Positions 57,671 to 64,000 of a stretch of DNA of 64,000 bases are shown here, piece by piece. The stretch spans positions 3,286,001 through 3,350,000 of the forward strand of contig NZ_JACHMX010000001.1 of NCBI RefSeq assembly GCF_014205155.1, written 5' to 3'. A program made the translations under genes and the position numbers. The number at the start of each line of letters is the position of its first letter. The stretch's first letter is position 1. A model generated the notes under the pieces. That model worked only from the letters and a program-made list of their open reading frames with translations, was not told the origin of the DNA and did no database searches. Source of the stretch: Amycolatopsis umgeniensis (lineage in GTDB: Bacteria > Actinomycetota > Actinomycetes > Mycobacteriales > Pseudonocardiaceae).

Positions 57671-58474
57671 GTGGGCATCACCGTCGGAGACATCGAGATC
57701 GAGGCGCTCGGGGACGGCCTGATCAGGCTGCCGCTCGCGTTCTTCCCCGGTCTCGACCCGGACGCCCACCCGGACGTCTTCGACGAGGACGGCACCGTGC
57801 ACGTCCCCACCGGCGCGTACCTGATCCGCGGCAACGGCCGCACGATCCTCGTCGACACCGGTCTCGGCCCGCGCGAGTTCGCCTTCCCCAAGGGGATGAC
57901 GCCCGCGAAGGGCGACCCCACCCCGCCGATGGGCACCGGCGGCGACCTCGCGGCGGCGCTGGACAAGGCAGGCTGCCCGATCGGCGAGATCGACACCGTC
58001 TTCCTCACCCACCTCCACAACGACCACATCGGCTGGATCGCCCCCGAAGGCGATCTGACCTTCCCCTGCGCTCAGGTCGTCTTCGGGCAGCTCGACTGGG
58101 AGGCCCTGATCGAGCCCACCGGGACGGGCGAATGGAGCCGCGTCGGCATGGAGACCGCCCGCGGCGCGGGCCTGACCGAGGCGATCAGCGGCGACGAGGT
58201 CGAGATCGCGCCCGGGATCGTGGCGCGGCACGCCCCCGGGCACACGCCGGGCCACTACGTCCTCGACATCACCGCGGACGACGAGCGCCTGCTCCTGCTC
58301 GGAGACGTCCTGCACACGCCCGCGCAGCTGACGGACACGCGAGTGAGCTTCCTCGGCGACGTCGATCCGGAACTAGCGCTCCGCACCCGGCAGCGTTTCC
58401 TCGCCGAAGCGGAAGAGACCGGCGCGATCATCGCGCCGGCCCACTTCCCGGACATGGGTTTCCTGCGGCTTTGA
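57671..58474 (+). CDS. Metallo-beta-lactamase-fold hydrolase
   Basis: 267 residues from GTG 57671 after GGGGGG. The zinc motif is THLHNDHIGWIA (HxHxDH), then HAPGHTPGHYVLDI, LLGDVLHTPAQL and IIAPAHFP supply the remaining ligands. The layout resembles quorum-quenching lactonases and methyl-parathion hydrolase-like enzymes. Soluble, substrate unknown. Confidence 0.88.
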   Translation: MGITVGDIEIEALGDGLIRLPLAFFPGLDPDAHPDVFDEDGTVHVPTGAYLIRGNGRTILVDTGLGPREFAFPKGMTPAKGDPTPPMGTGGDLAAALDKAGCPIGEIDTVFLTHLHNDHIGWIAPEGDLTFPCAQVVFGQLDWEALIEPTGTGEWSRVGMETARGAGLTEAISGDEVEIAPGIVARHAPGHTPGHYVLDITADDERLLLLGDVLHTPAQLTDTRVSFLGDVDPELALRTRQRFLAEAEETGAIIAPAHFPDMGFLRL

Positions 58475-58483
58475 GCCCACGGC

Positions 58484-59626
58484 CTACTTGCCGCAGAGCA
58501 CCTGGTCGGTGAGCGTCTGGTCGGCCTTGAAGTACGCCTGCCCCAGGTCCGCGGCGGAGTCGCCGTAGGTCATGGACAGTTCGTAGGTCCTGCTGCCGTC
58601 GGGAGTGCTCGCCATCAGCGTCCCGTAGCCGTGGAAACCGCCCATGCCCTTGAGGACGGTGCCGCAGCTCGTTTCCTGGACGTACATCCCGAGGCCGTAG
58701 CCGCCCTTGGGGTGCGGCTTGCGCATCTCGGCGAGCAGCGGGGCGGGCAGGAGCTTTCCGCCCAGCAGCGCGGCGAAGAACGTGTGGAGATCCTTGGTGG
58801 TCGAGATCAGGTCACCGGCGCTGGACGCCCAGGACGGGTTCTGACGGGTGATGTCGACCGTCTTCCACTGTCCGGCCACCTCGTAGCGGTAGTAACCGTG
58901 GGCGTGCGGTCCGGAGATGCCCGGTCGTGCGCCCGGCACCTCGGTGTCGCGCAGTTTGAGCGGCTTCAGGATCCGCCGCTGGAGCTCGTCACCGTAGGAA
59001 CGTCCGGTGACCTTCTCGATCAGCAACCCGGCCAGCACGTAGTTGATGTTCGTGTAGGTCCAGTCCGTTCCCGGCGCGAACAGCGGCGGCAGGGCGAGAC
59101 CGAACCGCACCAGCTCCTCCGGCCGGTAGGTGTGGAACCGGTTGTCCAGGAATTCCTGACCCGCCAAGGGGATCGAGGCGGTGTAGTCGGCGATTCCGCT
59201 GGTGTGCTGCAACAGCATCCGCACGGTGATCCGCCCGTCGAGGCCGAACGCGGGCAGGTAGCCCGCCACCGGCGAGTCCAGACCCACCTTGCCCTCCCCG
59301 ACCAGCTGCAACACGACGGTGGACACGAAGGTCTTGGTGTTGCTGCCGATCCGGAAGCGCCCGTTCGTCGGCGGCTTGGCGGACGAGCCCAGCTCCCGCA
59401 CCCCGGCGCTACCGGTCCAGCCGCCCCGTGCGTCGTGCACCCGCAGCTGCGCGCCGGCGAAACCGGAGCCGGCGATCTCCTGGACCATCGCCCGCAGGTC
59501 CGGGCGGTCCCGCCCGGAGTCGGCGGCGGCCACTCCCGGCATGATCCCGGCCAGCAGCGCGGTCGCCATCGCGGTGATCCCCGCCCGCCGGAATATCTTC
59601 TTGGCCGTGCTCGCTGAGTTCGTCAT
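58484..59626 (-). CDS. Secreted serine hydrolase (class C beta-lactamase/DD-peptidase-like)
   Basis: 380 residues from ATG 59626, with a signal peptide (AGITAMATALLAGIMPGVAAA). Active-site motifs are intact: SNTK in FRIGSNTKTFVSTVVLQL (nucleophile and Lys) and YTN in WTYTNINYVLAGLLIEKVTG. The HxG-like third motif is GMGGFHGYGT. A D-alanyl-D-alanine carboxypeptidase or esterase is likely. It is a relative of the broken hydrolase at 44641-45545 and is cotranscribed with, or close behind, the two-component system. Confidence 0.9.
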   Translation of the reverse strand: MTNSASTAKKIFRRAGITAMATALLAGIMPGVAAADSGRDRPDLRAMVQEIAGSGFAGAQLRVHDARGGWTGSAGVRELGSSAKPPTNGRFRIGSNTKTFVSTVVLQLVGEGKVGLDSPVAGYLPAFGLDGRITVRMLLQHTSGIADYTASIPLAGQEFLDNRFHTYRPEELVRFGLALPPLFAPGTDWTYTNINYVLAGLLIEKVTGRSYGDELQRRILKPLKLRDTEVPGARPGISGPHAHGYYRYEVAGQWKTVDITRQNPSWASSAGDLISTTKDLHTFFAALLGGKLLPAPLLAEMRKPHPKGGYGLGMYVQETSCGTVLKGMGGFHGYGTLMASTPDGSRTYELSMTYGDSAADLGQAYFKADQTLTDQVLCGK

Positions 59627-59680
59627 GGCGGCAACGATCGCGGTCCGCGCTGACACCGTGTTGACACGCCGCTGACACGG

Positions 59681-60730
59681 TCAGGGCATGGCCAACGGCA
59701 GCCGGACCTCGAACCGGCATCCCGGACCGTGATTGCGGACGCCGATCCGGCCGCGATGCGCTTCGACGAGCCCTTTCGCGATCGCCAGCCCGAGCCCGCC
59801 GCCGCTCGCCAGCCCGCCACGCTCGGGCGTCCGGGCCGTCGTCCCCCGGAACGCGACGTCGAAGACCCGGCCGATCTCGTCGTCGGGGATCCCACCGCAG
59901 CCGTCGGAGACCGCCAGCAGCGCCTCGCCGCCTTCGATGCCGATCTGGACCGCGACCGTCCCGTCCGGCGGCGTGTGCCGCACGGCGTTGGACACCAGAT
60001 TCCGCACGATCCGCGCCAGCTCCGGATCGCTGCCGGAAACGACCGGCCAGACGTCGGCGTTCTCGACCATCCGCACGCGCTTCTGCTCGGCGAGCGGCAC
60101 CTGCGCGGCGACGGCGTCACTCACGACGTCCCGCAACGGCACGGAGGCCATGGTCAGTCGCAGCGCGCCCGCGGTGATCCGCGACAGCTCGAACAGATCG
60201 CCGACCATGCCGGACAGCCGCGTCGTCTCGCCGCTGATCCGCCGCGCGTAGCCGGTGACCTCGATCGGTTCGGCGACGACGCCGTCCGCGACGGCCTCGG
60301 CCATCGCCTGGATCCCGGCCAGCGGGCTCCGCAGGTCGTGGCTGATCCACGCGACCAGTTCACGCCGCGACGCCTCGGCCGCGCGCTCCCGTTCCCGCGC
60401 CTCCCGCTCCCAGACGCTGCGGCGCGCGATCACGCGGCCGAGCACGAGCGCCGCGGGCACGGTCACCAGCGCGACCAGCAGGCAGACCAGCGTCATCGTG
60501 GTCAGCGCGGGGGTGAACATGAACCCGCTGATCCCGAGCACCGCGATCAGCGTCGCGAACACCGGGATCAGCACGAGGATCGTCATCGTGCTGGCCAGCG
60601 AACCGCGTCTGAGCAGGTACAACGCCAGGCCACCGAGCAGCACCACCGGCACCGCGAACATCAGCGCGAACGGCAGGATGTGCCAGGCGTGCGCCAGCAT
60701 CTCGCCGAGCGACTCCCCGGAGCCGATCAC
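59681..60730 (-). CDS. Sensor histidine kinase
   Basis: 349 residues. Three hydrophobic segments fill the first 95 residues ([70 protein letters not shown]) with almost no extracellular domain. HisKA is [26 protein letters not shown] (phospho-His in SHDLR), and the ATPase boxes are [14 protein letters not shown] and [18 protein letters not shown]. It overlaps the regulator stop by four bases. The signal is probably sensed in the membrane. Confidence 0.92.
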   Translation of the reverse strand: MIGSGESLGEMLAHAWHILPFALMFAVPVVLLGGLALYLLRRGSLASTMTILVLIPVFATLIAVLGISGFMFTPALTTMTLVCLLVALVTVPAALVLGRVIARRSVWEREARERERAAEASRRELVAWISHDLRSPLAGIQAMAEAVADGVVAEPIEVTGYARRISGETTRLSGMVGDLFELSRITAGALRLTMASVPLRDVVSDAVAAQVPLAEQKRVRMVENADVWPVVSGSDPELARIVRNLVSNAVRHTPPDGTVAVQIGIEGGEALLAVSDGCGGIPDDEIGRVFDVAFRGTTARTPERGGLASGGGLGLAIAKGLVEAHRGRIGVRNHGPGCRFEVRLPLAMP

Positions 60731-61425
60731 GGCCGCACCGGGTCGTACCGGTAGCCGACGCCCCAGACGGTCGCGACGCGGACGGGTTTCGCCGGATCCT
60801 TCTCGATCTTCTCCCGCAACCGTCTCACGTGGACGGTCACGGTGGACTGGTCGCCGAAGTCCCAGCCCCAGACCTTCTCCAGCAGATCAGCACGCGAAAA
60901 CGCCACACCGGGATGGGCGAGGAAGTACGCGAGCAGATCGAATTCCCTGCTGGTCAAGGGAAGTTCGGCGCCACCGAGGGTCGCCTGCCGCGCGGTCATC
61001 TGCAGTGAGAGATCGCCGTCGGTGACCTGACGGACCGCCGGTTCCGGCCTCGGCATCCGGGCCCGGCGCAGGACCGACGCCACGCGCAACGCGAGTTCCT
61101 TGGGGCTGAAGGGTTTCGTGACGTAGTCGTCGGCGCCGAGCTGGAGTCCGGCGATCCGGTTCTCCTCCTCGCCGAGCGCGGTCAGCATCACCACCGGCAC
61201 CTGGCTCACCTGCCGCAGCCGCCGGCACACCTCGAGCCCGTTGAGCCCGGGCATCATGACGTCGAGCACCACGAGGTCCGGGCCGGTCTCGGAGAACATC
61301 CGCAGCCCTTCGGTGCCGTCCCCGGCGACGTCGACGTCGAAGCCCGCGACCTCGAGGTACCGCCGGACGACGTCCCGGACGGTCTCGTCGTCGTCGACCA
61401 CGAGCACCCGGCCCTGCTCTGTCAT
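60727..61425 (-). CDS. Response regulator, OmpR/PhoB family
   Basis: 232 residues from ATG 61425, which has GAGGTGGG upstream; the GTG at 61434 is less likely. Receiver: [20 protein letters not shown] and phospho-acceptor Asp in [17 protein letters not shown], with the switch Lys in [10 protein letters not shown]. Winged helix: [52 protein letters not shown]. It lies ten bases after the membrane-protein gene, so that protein, the regulator and the kinase form one transcript. Confidence 0.95.
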   Translation of the reverse strand: MTEQGRVLVVDDDETVRDVVRRYLEVAGFDVDVAGDGTEGLRMFSETGPDLVVLDVMMPGLNGLEVCRRLRQVSQVPVVMLTALGEEENRIAGLQLGADDYVTKPFSPKELALRVASVLRRARMPRPEPAVRQVTDGDLSLQMTARQATLGGAELPLTSREFDLLAYFLAHPGVAFSRADLLEKVWGWDFGDQSTVTVHVRRLREKIEKDPAKPVRVATVWGVGYRYDPVRP

Positions 61426-61435
61426 GAAGCCCACC

Positions 61436-62776
61436 TCACCAGCTCGTCAGCACCAGATGGTTCACCACCAGCGCCGTGGCCGCCGACGCGGCGAGCCACC
61501 ACCGCCGCCGGAGTGACGGCAGCAGCGCCACCGCGGGCAGCAGCCACACCTCGAACGGTAGCCAGATGCGTTCGACCTCCGCCTTCGACAGGCCGGACAG
61601 ATCGGCGAACGCGATCGTCAGCGCCGCGGCCAGCACGATCAGGACGACCGGTTCGCGGAACGACCGTTTGGGCTCGCTCAGGAACGCCGCCCCGGCACGC
61701 CGCGTCCCGGCGATCACGGCCGGGCCGAGCGCGATCAGCACCGCCGCGATATCCGCCCACACCCAATAGGAGTACGGGCGCAGCGTCGCGATCCCCTGGT
61801 AGTAGCGCTCGACCACCAGGTGATAGCCGTCGAGCCACCAGAACCCGGTCAGCGCGAACGCCACCACGACCGCGGCCACGCCTGCCAGGGCGAGGAGCGG
61901 GATCCGCCAGTCGCGCGTCAGCACGACGACGGCGAGGACGATCACGCCCAGCAGCACGAGACCGTACGAGAGAAAGAGCCCGAACCCGAGCAGCAGGCCG
62001 GCGGGGAGCGCGAGGATCCGCCGCCGTGTGGCGAGCGCCAGCAGCGCGATCCCGGTCGCGGTCACCCCGGCGAACAGCCCGTCCGCGGAGACGCCGATCC
62101 AGATCGCGCCCGGGGTCAGGGCGGCGAACGGCAGGACCGTCCTCGCCGCGTCCTGCCTGCCCAGCGCGGAGAGCGTCACCGGGACGGCGACGACGACCAG
62201 GCAGCCGACCAGCACGACGAGCGTCGAGGCCCAGGCACCACCGTGCAGGCCGAGCCTGTCGAGCCAGACGAAGACCAGCGTCGCGCCCGGCGGATGCCCG
62301 GAGACGTGCGTCGTCCACGAGTCCGGCTGGTAGTCCAGGATGCGCGAGGAGAACTCGCTCAGCATCTTCGGGATGTCGGTGATCCCCGGGACCTCGTGCA
62401 GGTACTCGTGTTCCGTGGTGAGCCTGCCGGTGAAGCCGCGTGTCCAGCCGTCGATCATCGCCAGCGAGAACGTCCACGCCAGCGCGGTCACGTAGCCGAG
62501 CGCGAGCAGCGGGCGCCAGCTCAGCCGGGCGGCGAGCGAGGGACCTTTGGTGACGACGAGGATCGCGATCACGACGGCGGCGACCGAACCCGGCCCGACG
62601 TGCGGCAGCCACAACCCGAACAGCGGCGGCGCGAAGGCGTAGATCACCACGCCGGAACCGGGGCGGTTGTAGTAGAGGCCGACAGCGATGGCCGCGGCGA
62701 CGACGAGCATCGCCAGCGCGACGGCGATCAGATCGGCGCGGCGGCCGGTACGAGCGGGGACGGTGACAGTGGGCAT
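61436..62776 (-). CDS. Polytopic membrane protein, possible GT-C-type glycosyltransferase
   Basis: 446 residues from ATG 62776, with 11-12 hydrophobic helices. The first large loop has RGFTGRLTTEHEYLHEVPGITDIP and SWTTHVSGHPPGATLVFVWLDRLGL, with acidic and His residues as seen in GT-C mannosyl- or arabinofuranosyl-type transferases. No family is certain. It heads the operon with the OmpR-type system, and the divergent gene is a GT2 glycosyltransferase, which supports an envelope-glycan role. VTKGPS is encoded by the GGGACCTTT repeat word. Confidence 0.65.
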   Translation of the reverse strand: MPTVTVPARTGRRADLIAVALAMLVVAAAIAVGLYYNRPGSGVVIYAFAPPLFGLWLPHVGPGSVAAVVIAILVVTKGPSLAARLSWRPLLALGYVTALAWTFSLAMIDGWTRGFTGRLTTEHEYLHEVPGITDIPKMLSEFSSRILDYQPDSWTTHVSGHPPGATLVFVWLDRLGLHGGAWASTLVVLVGCLVVVAVPVTLSALGRQDAARTVLPFAALTPGAIWIGVSADGLFAGVTATGIALLALATRRRILALPAGLLLGFGLFLSYGLVLLGVIVLAVVVLTRDWRIPLLALAGVAAVVVAFALTGFWWLDGYHLVVERYYQGIATLRPYSYWVWADIAAVLIALGPAVIAGTRRAGAAFLSEPKRSFREPVVLIVLAAALTIAFADLSGLSKAEVERIWLPFEVWLLPAVALLPSLRRRWWLAASAATALVVNHLVLTSW

Positions 62777-62828
62777 CACCGGCACCATAACCGCGTTCCC
62801 GCGCGGCCGCGCCGCCGGAACAGGGTTC

Positions 62829-62872
62829 GTCAGAACTCGGTAAGAACTTCACAGACGTCAGGATTCGGTAAG
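62829..62872. promoter_or_regulatory. Direct repeat GTCAGnnnTCGGTAAG, candidate OmpR-type site
   Basis: The 16-base unit occurs at 62829-62844 and 62857-62872, 28 bases apart, between the divergent membrane-protein and GT2 genes. Tandem direct repeats are the usual binding mode of OmpR/PhoB regulators, and one is encoded in the adjacent operon. The spacing is longer than the typical 10-11 or 22 bases. Confidence 0.5.
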
Positions 62873-62919
62873 CACCGCAAGGGTTCTCGTCCGTCCATTA
62901 CGGACCTAACGTGCGACGG

Positions 62920-63576
62920 GTGAACGATGACCAGGTTGACGTCGTGCTTCCCTGTCTCGACGAGGCCGGTGCCCTCCCGGGGGTACTGGCGGCCCTGCCC
63001 GCACGCTACCGGGCGATCGTGGTCGACAACGGCTCGAGCGACGGTTCCGCCGAAATCGCGGCCGGGCTCGGGGCGAAAGTCGTCCACGAACCCCGGCGCG
63101 GCTACGGCGCCGCGGTCCACACCGGTCTGGAGGCGGCCACCGCGGACGTCGTCTGTTTCGCCGACGCCGACGGTTCCCTGGACCTCGCCGAACTGCCGAC
63201 GCTGGTCGACGGCCTCGCCGGCGCCGAACTGGCGGTCGGACGGCGGGTGCCGAACGGGCCCGGCGTCTGGCCGTGGCACGCGAAAGCGGGCAACGCGCTG
63301 ATCTCGTCCCTGTTGCGGCGCAAGGGATTGCCGGTCCGCGACATCGCACCGCTGCGAGCCGTCCGGCGCCAGGCGCTCCTGGATCTCGACGTCACCGATC
63401 GCGCCTTCGGCTACCCGCTCGAACTGCTGCTCAAGGCCCAGCGCGCGGGTTGGCGGGTCGCCGAGTTCGACGTCTCCTACGGCGAACGCGCCAAGGGCAC
63501 GAAGTCGAAGGTCTCCGGGTCGCTGCGCGGAACCCTCCGTGCCGCACGGGATTTCGGGCGGGTGCTGAGCCGATGA
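62920..63576 (+). CDS. Glycosyltransferase family 2 protein
   Basis: 218 residues from GTG 62920. TAACGT at 62907-62912 puts the transcription start at or next to this codon, so a leaderless mRNA is likely (GTG 62911 is the alternative). GT-A fold: VDVVLPCLDEAGALPGVLAALPARYRAIVVDNGSSDGSAEIAAGLGAKVVHEPRRGYGAAVHTGLEAA, and the DxD-like motif CFADADGSLD. It resembles dolichyl-phosphate-sugar-synthase-like enzymes. The stop overlaps the DUF2064 start by four bases. Confidence 0.88.
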   Translation: MNDDQVDVVLPCLDEAGALPGVLAALPARYRAIVVDNGSSDGSAEIAAGLGAKVVHEPRRGYGAAVHTGLEAATADVVCFADADGSLDLAELPTLVDGLAGAELAVGRRVPNGPGVWPWHAKAGNALISSLLRRKGLPVRDIAPLRAVRRQALLDLDVTDRAFGYPLELLLKAQRAGWRVAEFDVSYGERAKGTKSKVSGSLRGTLRAARDFGRVLSR

Positions 63577-64000
63577 CCTTCTGTCTGCTGATCGTCGCCA
63601 AGGCGCCCGTGCCCGGTTTCGCGAAGACGCGGCTCTGCCCGCCCGCGACGCCGGAGCAGGCCGCCGAGATCGCGGCCGCCTCACTGCTCGACACCCTCGA
63701 TGCCGCGCTGCGGACACCGGAAGCCCGCGTGGTCGTCGCCCTCACGGGTGACTTCGGCAAAGCCAGCCGCCGCGAGGAAATAGCCGCCGTACTCCGAAAA
63801 ACGGAAACGATCCCCCAGCGCGGCGACGGTTTCGACCTCCGTCTCGTCAACGCCCACGCCGACGCCCGCCGTCCCGGGGAACCGGTGCTGCAAATCGGGA
63901 TGGACACCCCGCAGGTCACCCCCGCGCTCTTGGCCGAAGCCGCGCAATCCCTGGAAACCGAGGATTCCGCACTCGGACTCGCGGAGGACGGCGGCTGGTG
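63573..64000 (+). CDS. DUF2064/TIGR04282-family protein, 5' part
   Basis: The first 142 residues are present; the gene runs off the window. MTFCLLIVAKAPVPGFAKTRLCPPATPEQAAEIAAASLLDTLDAAL and LQIGMDTPQVTPALLAEAAQSL match the glycosyltransferase-like DUF2064 family (TIGR04282), which resembles nucleotidyltransferases of the GT-A fold. The ATG overlaps the GT2 stop (ATGA). GT2/DUF2064 pairs are common in actinobacteria; the product is unknown. Confidence 0.85.
   Translation, partial: MTFCLLIVAKAPVPGFAKTRLCPPATPEQAAEIAAASLLDTLDAALRTPEARVVVALTGDFGKASRREEIAAVLRKTETIPQRGDGFDLRLVNAHADARRPGEPVLQIGMDTPQVTPALLAEAAQSLETEDSALGLAEDGGW

Noticed and set aside
1..64000. CRISPR arrays, rRNA operons and intact insertion sequences
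   Set aside because: No regularly spaced repeats, no rRNA signatures and no intact transposase with terminal repeats were seen on either strand.

Overview
The window is chromosomal DNA of a high-GC actinomycete, most likely a member of the Pseudonocardiaceae such as Amycolatopsis. This is inferred from strong GC bias at third codon positions, frequent GTG starts, DUF3558 lipoproteins, mycothiol-type TIGR03086 proteins, many TetR regulators and gene orders typical of that family. No rRNA is present; the only tRNA is tRNA-Ala(CGC).

Left core (1-33200). The window opens in the end of pabB, followed by a quinone oxidoreductase with a TetR regulator, rsmI, a protein O-mannosyltransferase, two lipoproteins, a Ser/Thr kinase with an N-terminal membrane domain, propionyl-CoA synthetase and a secreted GH20 hexosaminidase with a DasR-like operator. 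Next come a MOSC/TetR pair, an aldehyde dehydrogenase/DUF779 operon with a divergent GAF regulator, an SGNH hydrolase/TetR operon, a NarL-type two-component system, an FAD oxidoreductase, small regulatory genes, an MMPL transporter and a UDP-glucose pyrophosphorylase. The section ends with 5-formyl-THF cyclo-ligase, glp (MoeA-like), rimJ and glpR. The glp/glpR pair matches the gephyrin-like division system described in corynebacteria and, as SepX, in Streptomyces.

Island (about 33270-44640). Immediately 3' of tRNA-Ala lie the decayed remains of an actinomycete integrative element: an integrase fragment, a multiply frameshifted repSA initiator, small membrane peptides and a frameshifted XRE regulator. 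After a further decayed gene comes lower-GC cargo rich in TTA and AT-ending codons: a Nudix-like protein, a Nudix-like/class III nucleotide cyclase fusion, a cupin, a ParB-like protein coupled to a nucleotidyltransferase, a leaderless methyltransferase, a PycTM-type (DUF5706) Pycsar effector and a GT4 glycosyltransferase. The cyclase plus PycTM combination suggests a cyclic-nucleotide anti-phage system in an unusual layout. The island ends where a truncated NYN/OST-HTH gene abuts a truncated, frameshifted serine hydrolase, followed by an esterase with a late nonsense codon.

Right core (46600-64000). Here are an RHH/VOC/MFS operon, a second MFS exporter with a divergent XRE-cupin regulator, a methyltransferase/PLP decarboxylase/DUF1905 operon, a HicAB pair with a frameshifted toxin, and a Ruc-like FmdB zinc-ribbon protein behind a CIRCE (HrcA) operator. 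They are followed by paired DnaA boxes, a SAF-domain protein, mscL, moaB2, a dTDP-rhamnose 4-epimerase-like gene, a metallo-beta-lactamase-fold protein, a serine hydrolase, an OmpR-type two-component system in one operon with a polytopic membrane protein, and a GT2/DUF2064 pair cut by the window end. The set cyclo-ligase, galU-like gene, moeA, rimJ, glpR, ruc, mscL and moaB2 resembles the Rv0984-Rv0996 neighbourhood of Mycobacterium tuberculosis. This suggests that the island and other genes were inserted into an ancestral block.
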